Assembly (NCBI GenBank): GCA_014378185.1
Contig: JACMOE010000377.1
Coordinates: 1 to 13,868 of the forward strand
DNA: 13,868 bases
From: Gemmatimonadaceae bacterium
GTDB lineage: Bacteria > Gemmatimonadota > Gemmatimonadetes > Gemmatimonadales > Gemmatimonadaceae
Direction of reading: 5' to 3'
Shown piece after piece: positions 1 to 7,900 of the stretch. Under the pieces are notes generated by a model. That model worked only from the letters and a program-made list of their open reading frames with translations. It was not told the origin of the DNA and ran no database searches. Position 1 is the stretch's first letter; every line of letters starts with the position of its first letter. The position numbers and the translations under genes were made by a program.

Positions 1-191
1 ACAGCCTTGCACGCCTGAATCAGGTCATGGGGAAGAAGTTGGCCGCACCGGGCGCCGTCGCCTTCGAGGAACTTTTTCCCGGACTCACCGGTGCGCCCGG
101 GGGCACCGCCGGCATGGCATCCCCGGCCACCGGCATCGTCTTCCTTCGCGCGGCGACGGAACCCGCCCTGCTCGCGGTGCTGTCCCCGTGA
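1..191 (+). CDS. 3' end of an unrecognised protein-coding gene (partial)
   Basis: An open frame enters from the left edge (first complete codon at base 3) and ends with TGA at 189-191, giving about 62 C-terminal residues. Third positions are mostly G or C, as in the other genes here, which supports real coding. The visible tail contains MGKKLAAPGAVAFEELFP and ends in TGIVFLRAATEPALLAVLSP. I do not recognise a family from it. The stop overlaps the GTG start of the next gene by four bases, so the two are almost certainly cotranscribed and translationally coupled. Its partner is a uridine-kinase-like protein, so a sugar or nucleotide function is possible but is only a guess. The opposite strand is also open across this stretch; I regard that as a shadow. 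Confidence 0.6.
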   Translation, partial: SLARLNQVMGKKLAAPGAVAFEELFPGLTGAPGGTAGMASPATGIVFLRAATEPALLAVLSP

Positions 192-841
192 CGTCGGCGA
201 GTTCCACCAACCATCCGGAACACCGAGCCCTCGCGCTGGCGCTCATCGCGGCGACGGCCGCCAATGACACCCTCGCGCAGCCTGCGTCGCGCATCGTCAT
301 CGCGGTTGCCGGCGAGTCGGGCAGTGGCAAGTCCGTCACGGCAGTGTCCCTGGCACGCGAGCTCACTGCAAGCGGTGACCTCACCGAAGTGCTGCATCAG
401 GACGACTACTTCATTCGGCCACCCGCCGCCAACCATGCCCATCGCGCGGCCGACCTCACCAGCGTTGGACCGCACGAAGTGGATTTCGACCGCCTGCGCG
501 CGCATGTAGCTGCCTTCCGCCGCGGCGAGCGTGGCGTGGCCGCACCTCGCGTCAACTATGGCAAGGATCGCTTCGACACCGAGCCCCGCGATTTTAGCTC
601 CGTCCAGATTCTCGTCGTCGAGGGCACGTATGTGCTGGCAAGCGTCGCTGCCGATATTCGCATCTTCCTGGCGGCGACCAGCGACGACACGCGCGAACGG
701 CGCCGAGCTCGTAACCGCGACATCGTGGCCCCTGTCGTCGATCAGGTGCTGGCCATCGAACACCGCATCATTGCGGCGCAGTGCGAAATGGCGGACATCG
801 TCGTCGATCGCGACTTTCGCATCGTGCGCACCGGACGCTGA
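188..841 (+). CDS. Uridine kinase / phosphoribulokinase-family P-loop kinase
   Basis: A 217-residue cytoplasmic protein, close to the usual size of bacterial uridine kinases. Seen in sequence: Walker A GESGSGKS at residues 42-49; the acidic HQDDYF segment at 70-75, where uridine kinases place a catalytic or substrate-binding aspartate; PHEVDFD at 95-101; NYGKDRFD at 122-129; the Walker-B-like strand ILVVEGTY at 140-147; and an arginine-rich lid RERRRARNRD at 168-177. Family members transfer phosphate from a nucleoside triphosphate to uridine/cytidine or related substrates. The uridine assignment is by family only, and other small-molecule kinases share this fold. The GTG at 188 is chosen because it overlaps the upstream stop (GTGA) and places the P-loop at a normal distance from the N-terminus. 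No good Shine-Dalgarno precedes it, consistent with translational coupling. It converges with the next gene, leaving only 20 bases between stops, and I see no clear terminator there. Confidence 0.8.
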   Translation: MTSASSTNHPEHRALALALIAATAANDTLAQPASRIVIAVAGESGSGKSVTAVSLARELTASGDLTEVLHQDDYFIRPPAANHAHRAADLTSVGPHEVDFDRLRAHVAAFRRGERGVAAPRVNYGKDRFDTEPRDFSSVQILVVEGTYVLASVAADIRIFLAATSDDTRERRRARNRDIVAPVVDQVLAIEHRIIAAQCEMADIVVDRDFRIVRTGR

Positions 842-861
842 CCGGCCGAGTGCATGGCCCC

Positions 862-3800
862 TCACTTTGGCCTCACCGCGTGAACGGGCGCGATCCTGTT
901 GGCGCGCAGCAGTTGCAAGGTATTGTCGTTCCGTGCCACGACGATGAGCTGATCGCCATTGGCGCTGTGCAGCGATGCCATGTGGCGTACCTGACCCTCG
1001 ATGCGCAGGCCACTCGCCATCATGTCCACGCTGGAGAGCGCACCGGTGCCGTCGCCACGCAGCAACAGGCCATAGCTCGCGTCGTACCGGCCCAGCAACG
1101 GCGCAACTCCATAAAAGTTGCCGGCCACGATGACATCCAGCTTGCCGTCACCGTCATAATCCCCTGCGAGCGCGGCGCGGATTGGCGCGAACTGAGCGCC
1201 CATCGGGAGCGGTCGCAGGGCGAATGTACCGTTCCCATTGGACAGCGCGAGCGAGCTCGCGAAGTCGGTCGCCTGCAGCACCGTGGCCTTGGCGAGATCG
1301 GCCATCGGAAGGATGCTCTCGATCTTGCTGGCCCCGAAATCACGGTACGTCGGATACCTGGCCTTGAGCGACGGAATCAGCTGCACGAGTTCGTCGCGCC
1401 CGGCTATCGGATAGCTCTCCCCGTGCCTGTACGACGTCAGGATCTGTTCCAGCGCACCATTGTGGGCAAAGTCGCCGATGTACAGCCGCGTTGGCTCGTC
1501 CTTCGACGCATGCAGGTAGGAGTTGAGCCCGAGGTTCCCCAGCAGCAGGTCGGTCCTTCCGGTGCCGCGCAGGTCCACCGCGGCCACCGTGTTCCACCAG
1601 CCGTTGGTGCCCGCGAGACCAGCCGCCGCCGTTCGATCGACGAACTGACCGCCCTCCTGGCGAAACACGCGCACAGGCATCCACTCGCCGGCAACCACCA
1701 GGTCGAGCTGTCCCTTCACCGACGACGGTACCCACGCCGCAGACGTCACCATGCCGGCCTCGGACAACCCCGGCGCCTTCGTACGCGTGACATCCGTGAA
1801 GTGCCCCTTGCCATCGTTCTGCAGGAGATAGCTGTGCGGTGACACGCCGTACCGGCGCGATACCACGCGTCCACCGATGAACAAGTCGATGAAGCCGTCG
1901 CCGTTGAAATCGCCCGGCACCACGCAGGCGCCGTTCTCGAAGATGGCCGGCATACCCGTGGTATCGCGCGTGAAGCCTCCACGGCCGTCATTGAGGTACA
2001 GCCGCTGCCGCAGCGCCTCGGCCCGATCCCAGAACTCGTTGCCGCCGCTCACCACGAACAGGTCCGGATGCCCGTCGCCGTTCGCGTCGAAGAACACGGC
2101 GTCCACATCCTCATTCAGGCTGTCCGCACGGATCGCCGGCTGCGGGCTCGCGCGAAAGGTGCCGTCGCGCTGTTGCAGGTAGAGGCGACTGGGCTGCCAC
2201 TTGGCGCCCCCAACGAAGATGTCGTCCAGGCCGTCGCCATTCACGTCGGCCACCGCCAGCGCGGGGCCTTCCGTGGAGAGCATGTGCGGCATCAACGGCT
2301 CCCTGTCGAAATCGGCGAACGGATTCTCCTCGTGCTTGAAGTCGAGCCCCTTGCCAGCCGTCACGTCGGTGAAGAGCGGAGGCGCCTGCGCCTCACGCCC
2401 GTAGACGAATCGTCCCGTCGCCTGCCGCTGCTCCAGCGTGAGCGCACTGTCGGCGGGCACCATGGCGAGAACCTGGAATCGATGATCCGGCCAGATGACC
2501 CGGAGCGAGTCCACGAGGAGCGAACGGCCGAGACCGAAGTGCAGGCGAGGATCCACCGATGAGAGAAAGCCACGGGTGGGCATCATTTCCAGCATCTGGT
2601 GCGTTGCGCCGTGCCAGATCGTGACCTTCGCGCCGATGCCCGCTGTGTTCGCGCCATCGCCCCGGAGCGTGACGCGAAGGCTGTGATTGCCGTTCTGCTC
2701 GCGCGCGTGGTTCCGGTAAATCGACGCAGGGGCATTGATGTTGTTCACCACCAGGTCGAGCGCGCCACTGTTGTTCAGGTCCACATACGCGGCGCCGTTC
2801 GAAAATCCCTTCTGCCCAAGCCCCCATGCGTCGGCAACGTTGGTGAAGGTCAGGTTGCCATTGTTGCGGAAGGCATACTTCGCCAGTGGGACCTGGGGCA
2901 TCTTCCCCACGAGCGCCATGTTCCGCCGCGAGTTGCCCTGGGCCAACGAGGCCTGGTTGACCTCGGTCCCCACGAAGTCGATGTAGTCCAGGTCATTCGG
3001 CCGCCGATAGATCCCGTTCGTGATGAACAGGTCCTTCCGCCCGTCGTTATCGAGGTCCGCAAAGAGCGGCGCCCAGCTCCAGTCCGTCGCCGATACGCCC
3101 GCGAGGTTGCCGATCTCGCTGAAATGACCAGCGCCGCGATTGAGCTGCAGCATGTTGCGCGCAAACTGCGGGTGATAGCCGGCCTTCACGCGCATGCTGT
3201 ACAAGTTGAAGCTTTCGGAGCTCGCCGACGTCTTCAGGATCTCCTCACGTTCCGGCAGCATGTCCATCGAGATGATGTCGGGACGCAGGTCGTTGTTGAA
3301 GTCCGCAGCATCCACGCCCATCGAGAAGCGGCTCGTGTGACCCGTGAGCCTGTCGATGGACTCGGTGAACGTGCCATTGCAGTTGTTGATGTAGAGAAAA
3401 TCGTTTTCCTGGAAATCATTGGCGACGTACAGGTCCGGGCAACCATCCTGGTTGACGTCGCTTACCACCACGCCGAGGCCGAAACCTTCCGCACCTCCGT
3501 AGATGCCGGCCTTCGCGCTGACATCGACGAAGTGGCCGCCATCATTGCGATACAGCCGGTCACCCGCTCGCGGGTTCCGCACCTGCCGGTCCGCCGGTCC
3601 GCCGGTGGTGCGCTCCCCATGCGTCGAATAGTTGAGCAGGTACATGTCGAGGTCGCCGTCGCCGTCGTAATCGAAGAACACGGCCTGCGTGGAATAGCCC
3701 TCGAAGTCGAGTCCATACTCCTTGGTCCGGTCAGTGAAGGTGCCGTCCCCGTTATTGATGTAGAGCACGTTGTGACCGTGCATGGACAGGTACGAGACAC

Positions 3801-4209
3801 CCGACACGTAGATGTCCAGCTTGCCGTCACCATTCACGTCCGCCATGGTCACGCCGGTCGTCCACCCGCCCGTCCCCCCCACTCCGGCGCGATCGGTGAC
3901 ATCCTCGAACCGGTAATTCCCCTTGTTGATGTACAGTCGGTTGGGTCCCACATTGGAGGTGAAATACAGGTCGGGAAGCCCGTCGCCATTCACGTCACCC
4001 GCCGCCACCCCACCGCCGTTGTAATAGGACAGGTAGTTCAGGATGTTGAAGGTGGTGTCCTCGGGCAGCATGTTCGCGAAGTGCACGCCCGTGGAGTCCG
4101 GTGGCAGGAGCTCGAACAGCGTGGGCGCCGCCACGGATCCTCGGCACGCGAGGCCCGCGACGAGGAACGCCGCGCCCAGAAGCAGCCCGGTCCCGAGCCT
4201 ACGCCGCAT
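862..4209 (-). CDS. FG-GAP/VCBS-repeat lipoprotein with ASPIC/UnbV domain (copy A)
   Basis: A 1,115-residue predicted lipoprotein. ATG at 4209 is chosen because it begins a clean lipoprotein signal (MRRR, hydrophobic core, lipobox GLAC, Cys22). The frame stays open upstream to 4368 but only adds a low-complexity non-signal extension. Calcium-loop FG-GAP motifs (DxNxDGxxD) occur at about residues 72-80, 124-132, 180-188, 251-259, 303-311, 385-393 and 477-485. An ASPIC/UnbV domain follows at about 523-593 (GIGAKVTIWHG ... RGFLSSVDPRLHFGLG ... VDSLRVIWP). More repeats sit at 655-663, 708-716, 767-775 and 1017-1025. FG-GAP repeats form beta-propeller blades; ASPIC/UnbV is of unknown function. Near residues 827-837, 879-887 (DLRGTGRTD) and 913-921 the loops are degenerate, whereas copy B keeps better motifs there. 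The role is probably surface ligand binding or scaffolding next to SusCD; this is inference. No strong Shine-Dalgarno precedes the ATG. Confidence 0.88.
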   Translation of the reverse strand: MRRRLGTGLLLGAAFLVAGLACRGSVAAPTLFELLPPDSTGVHFANMLPEDTTFNILNYLSYYNGGGVAAGDVNGDGLPDLYFTSNVGPNRLYINKGNYRFEDVTDRAGVGGTGGWTTGVTMADVNGDGKLDIYVSGVSYLSMHGHNVLYINNGDGTFTDRTKEYGLDFEGYSTQAVFFDYDGDGDLDMYLLNYSTHGERTTGGPADRQVRNPRAGDRLYRNDGGHFVDVSAKAGIYGGAEGFGLGVVVSDVNQDGCPDLYVANDFQENDFLYINNCNGTFTESIDRLTGHTSRFSMGVDAADFNNDLRPDIISMDMLPEREEILKTSASSESFNLYSMRVKAGYHPQFARNMLQLNRGAGHFSEIGNLAGVSATDWSWAPLFADLDNDGRKDLFITNGIYRRPNDLDYIDFVGTEVNQASLAQGNSRRNMALVGKMPQVPLAKYAFRNNGNLTFTNVADAWGLGQKGFSNGAAYVDLNNSGALDLVVNNINAPASIYRNHAREQNGNHSLRVTLRGDGANTAGIGAKVTIWHGATHQMLEMMPTRGFLSSVDPRLHFGLGRSLLVDSLRVIWPDHRFQVLAMVPADSALTLEQRQATGRFVYGREAQAPPLFTDVTAGKGLDFKHEENPFADFDREPLMPHMLSTEGPALAVADVNGDGLDDIFVGGAKWQPSRLYLQQRDGTFRASPQPAIRADSLNEDVDAVFFDANGDGHPDLFVVSGGNEFWDRAEALRQRLYLNDGRGGFTRDTTGMPAIFENGACVVPGDFNGDGFIDLFIGGRVVSRRYGVSPHSYLLQNDGKGHFTDVTRTKAPGLSEAGMVTSAAWVPSSVKGQLDLVVAGEWMPVRVFRQEGGQFVDRTAAAGLAGTNGWWNTVAAVDLRGTGRTDLLLGNLGLNSYLHASKDEPTRLYIGDFAHNGALEQILTSYRHGESYPIAGRDELVQLIPSLKARYPTYRDFGASKIESILPMADLAKATVLQATDFASSLALSNGNGTFALRPLPMGAQFAPIRAALAGDYDGDGKLDVIVAGNFYGVAPLLGRYDASYGLLLRGDGTGALSSVDMMASGLRIEGQVRHMASLHSANGDQLIVVARNDNTLQLLRANRIAPVHAVRPK

Positions 4210-4396
4210 GCCGGCCACCAGGCGAGCGGTGAGAGCGCCGTGCGATCGTCGTACCGGCGAGCACACCTGCTTCTTGACGCGGGATGGCCCGTGCACCCGA
4301 TTTATCCCGGCTCGGCTGTTGCACGACCCGGATGCAGGTGGGCCATTGCGTTCGCAAGGCGCCCGCATCGGCTATCCATCCAAGGCGGTGATTCTC
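4210..4396. promoter_or_regulatory. Divergent intergenic region between FG-GAP copy A and the plug lipoprotein gene
   Basis: These 187 bases separate two divergently transcribed lipoprotein genes, so promoters for both should lie here unless copy A is read through from upstream. On the + strand there is a TTGACG at 4274-4279, but the best AT-rich -10-like bases (GATTTA, 4299-4304) are 19 bases away, so I do not call a promoter. A short dyad TTGCG-TT-CGCAA lies at 4346-4357. A Shine-Dalgarno-like AAGGCGG starts at 4382, just before the plug gene ATG at 4397. Nothing stronger is visible. Confidence 0.45.
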
Positions 4397-4867
4397 ATGG
4401 CCACGATTCCTCGCAGGACCGTGATGGCGCTCGCTGTGCTGGGCATCATGGGTGGCGCATGTGCGCGCACCTCGACGACCGGCACGGATCAGATCGAGCC
4501 CGTTCCGGCCGCGAAGGTCGCTCCGGGCAGCGGCGTGACCGCAGAGGATGTGGAGCGTTCGCCGAACGTACCCATCGAGCAGCTGCTCGCTGGCAAGGTG
4601 GCTGGCGTCGTCGTGACCCGCACCGAGGATGGCGGCATCGCGGTGCGCATTCGTGGCGGCTCCTCGTCCTTCTCGGGCAAGAACGCCCCGCTCTACATAC
4701 TCGATGGCGTCGCCATCGAGGCGGGCCCCAACGGAGGCCTCATGGGCATCAATCCCTATGATATCGCCTCCATCAAGGTGCTGAAGGATGCCGCAGACCT
4801 CACCATGTACGGCGTACGCGGCGCCAACGGTGTGATCGTCATCAAGACCAAGCGCCCGAATCAGTGA
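4397..4867 (+). CDS. Orphan TonB-receptor plug-domain lipoprotein (no barrel)
   Basis: A 156-residue protein. ATG 4397 follows AAGGCGG and starts a signal peptide (MATIPRRTVM..., hydrophobic core, GGAC with Cys22), so it is probably lipid-anchored; the glycine at -3 makes the lipobox slightly weak. After a linker, residues about 53-153 match the plug domain of SusC-type TonB-dependent receptors: EQLLAGKVAGV (61-71), VRIRGGSSSF (83-92), PLYILDGVAI (98-107), INPYDIASIKVLKDA (118-132), and YGVRGANGVIVIKTKR (138-153). The SusC homologue in this window has the same blocks in the same order (QLLQGRVAGV, VRVRGG, PLYVVDGVPL, INPNDIESMTVLKDA, YGSRGANGVVLIQTKR). The protein stops right after the plug, and no barrel-coding sequence follows. 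It is transcribed opposite to its neighbours, divergent from copy A and convergent with copy B (stops 37 bases apart). A periplasm-facing modulator of TonB-dependent transport is conceivable; the function is unknown. Confidence 0.85.
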   Translation: MATIPRRTVMALAVLGIMGGACARTSTTGTDQIEPVPAAKVAPGSGVTAEDVERSPNVPIEQLLAGKVAGVVVTRTEDGGIAVRIRGGSSSFSGKNAPLYILDGVAIEAGPNGGLMGINPYDIASIKVLKDAADLTMYGVRGANGVIVIKTKRPNQ

Positions 4868-4904
4868 ACGATCCCGGTGGTCGCGCGTGATTGACGTCGC
4901 ATGG

Positions 4905-7900
4905 CTATTTCACCCGAGCCACGCGACCTGGTCGCGTGGTGCGGAACACCAGCGGCGTGTCGTTGTTGCGCGCCACGATGATCAACTCCCCATCCGCCGT
5001 CCTGACACGCTGGATGTCTCGTGACTGGCCCGGTACCCGAAATCCGCTCTCGGAACCGCGCACTGGCGTAAAGGCACCCTTGCCATCGCTCCGCAACATG
5101 AGTCCGGCGCTGGAGCTCATCCGTCCGATCTCCGGCTTGAACCCGTCAAAATTGCCAGCGACGAGCAGGTCGGTCTTGCCATCGCCATCCACATCCGCCG
5201 CAAGCATGCCATAAATGGGGGCAAGCTGTGCCTCGTCGGGCAGCGGCACGAGCGTGAACGAACCGTTCCCATTGTTGTGCATCAGGGAGCTCGCAAAGGT
5301 GTGGACCACCTTGTGCTCCGCGCCCTCGAGTTCCTTTGGCGTGAAGATATCCGTGACCCGCTTGGTGGCGTACGACTTGTAGGTCGGGAAGCGCGGCGCG
5401 AGGAACGGAAGTGCCTTCACCAACTCATCGCGCAACGCCAGTGGATAGCTCACGCCGCCGTTGTAGGCCGTGAGAATCTGCTCCACCGAGCCGTTGCCGT
5501 CGAAATCCTTCACGTACATCTCCATCGGCTCCCGCGCCGACGCATGCAGCCGTCCGTTCAGCCCCAGGTTGCCAACGACGAAATCGATCCGGCCGTCTCC
5601 ATCGAAGTCGCCGGCGATGATGCGATTCCACCAGCCTTCGCTGTGCTCCAGGCCGGGCACCGTCAGCTTCTTCAGCCGCCCCGCACCCATGTTGCGGAAC
5701 ACCGTGATGGGCATCCACTCGCCCACCACCACCAGGTCCGGACGTCCGTCGCCATCCACGTCGCGCCAGATGGCGTCCGTCACCATGCCAACGTGTTCGA
5801 GCTCGGGCGCCCACTTCGCTGTGACGTCCGTAAAGTGTCCGTGACCGTCATTGCGCAACAGCGTGCTCTTCGGATTGGTACCGTACCGCCAAGGCACCAC
5901 ACGCCCCCCCACGAACAGGTCCAGCGCTCCGTCTCCATCAAAGTCGGCGACGATCACGCGCGAGCCGCTCACGCTCTCCACCGGCAGGCTGTTCAGCGCC
6001 TTCCTGAAATGCCCGTGTCCATCGTTCAGGTAAAGTCGATCCTGTAACGCAGGCGCCCCCTCGGAATACTCGTTCCCCCCACTCACCACATACAGGTCGG
6101 GAAAGCCATCCCCGTTGGCATCGAAGAACACCGCGCCGAGATCCTCCGAGATCGCATCCTGCTCGAACAGTCCGGGATTGCTGCGGACGAACGTTCCATT
6201 GCGCTGCTGAATGAGCAGCTGGCCGGCCTGGTCCTTGGCCCCGCCGATGAACATGTCATCGAGGCCGTCACCGTTCACGTCGCCCACGGCGATGTAAGGG
6301 CCCTCCGTCGAGAGCAGCTTCGGCAGCAACCGCTCGCGATCGAAATCGACGAAGGCATTCTCCTGGTGACGAAGGCCCAGCGCCGCCCGCGCAGTTGCAT
6401 CAGCCAGGAACGGCGGCACCGGAGCCACGTTCGCGGCCGGCGCGGCCGGCGTCGACTCAACCTGGCGCAACGTGAGCAGCTGGTTCGACGCAACCTGTCG
6501 TCGCACCGTCACGCGGCCGTTCGGCCACACCACGCGCAGCGAATCGATGCTGGCCGCCGCGCCGAGTCCGAAATCGAGCACGGGATCGACGCTCGACTGG
6601 AATCCGCGCGTCGGCGATTCCTCCTGCATGAACAGGTTGGTCCCAGCGTACAGCGTGACCCGTGCCCCCAGCGCGAACCGGTTCATCCCCTCGCCTACCA
6701 GCTCCACGCGGAGGTAGTGATTGGCCGGCTGCAGCGTGCGCGCATTGTTGCGATACACGAACGCTTCCTGGTTGACGTTGTTGACCACCAGGTCGAGCGC
6801 GCCGTCGCCATCCAGGTCTCCGTATGCGGCCCCACTGGAGAAGCTCGGCGTCGCCAGTCCCCATGACGCGGCTTCGTTCGAAAAGCGCAGGGCACCGCGA
6901 TTGTGGAACGCATAATTGGCGATCGGCGTGGACGTCATGGCCATCGTCAGCCGCTGAAAATCCACTTTGGCCTGCAGCCCGTTCGTCACGGCCTTCATCG
7001 TCTCGTCATTCGCGAGGTACGCGATGTAATCCTGCGACGTGATGTCCTTGGCCAGGCCGTTCGTCACGAAAATGTCCTTGTGCCCGTCCAGGTCCAGGTC
7101 GGCAATCAACGCGCTCCAGCTCCAGTCCGTGCGCGACACGCCGGCTATCTGCCCCACGTCGGTAAAGGTGCCGTCACGGTTGTTCCGCTGCAGCATGTTC
7201 CGCATCAACTGGTGGTGGTAGCCGTTCCGCACCTTGGTCTGGTACGCATCCCATCCCTCGAACTGCGCCGTTGTCTTGAGGCGGACCTCGTCCTCTGGCA
7301 ACATGTCCGTCGTGTAGATGTCCGGCCAACCATCGTTGTCGATGTCCGCCACATCCATGCCCATGGAGAAGAAGCTCATCACCGACATCTGCTCGTCGGC
7401 CGCCTCCGTGAACGTGCCGTTCTTCGCGTTGATGTACAGGTAATCGCGCTCGAAGAAGTCGTTCGACACGTAGATGTCCGGCCACCCGTCGTTGTTCACG
7501 TCGGCCACCACCACACCCAGGCCGAACGCGAGCCCCGGGCTGTGAATGCCGGCGGCCGCGCTGACGTCCGTGAAGTGCCCGCCATCATTGCGGTAGAGCC
7601 TGGCGCCGCCATACGGATCGCGCACATTACGCATGTTGCGCAGGCTGAAGCTGCTCACCGGCTTCGGCGAATTCCGGATGAGGAACAGGTCGAGATCGCC
7701 GTCGTGGTCATAGTCGAGGAAGACCGCCTGCGTGGAGTAGCCACCATCCGTCAGCCCGTACCGCGCCGCCTCCTCCTTGAACGTTGGAATGCCATCCGCA
7801 TTCAGCCCCTGGTTGATCCAGAGCTGGTTGGCGCGGCGCTCCGGCCCCCCGATACCCGCTCGGCACAGATAGATGTCGAGCAGGCCGTCGCCATTCACGT

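Noticed and set aside
20..865. Minus-strand open frame opposite the uridine-kinase-like gene
   Set aside because: The + strand frame has a full set of kinase motifs; the minus frame has none and overlaps the 3' end of copy A.
4210..4368. Extended N-terminus of FG-GAP copy A
   Set aside because: The 53 extra residues lack a signal peptide and would bury the lipoprotein signal internally; ATG 4209 gives a proper lipoprotein start.
2599..4761. Long + strand open frame (720 codons) opposite FG-GAP copy A
   Set aside because: It is antisense to a gene with unmistakable FG-GAP/ASPIC domains and also overlaps the plug gene in another frame. High third-position GC opens antisense frames in such DNA; its translation shows no recognisable domain.
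4397..4867. Plug gene as a truncated pseudogene of a TonB receptor
   Set aside because: It has its own ribosome site, signal/lipobox and intact frame, and the bases after the stop do not encode barrel sequence; copy B's 3' end begins 37 bases on.
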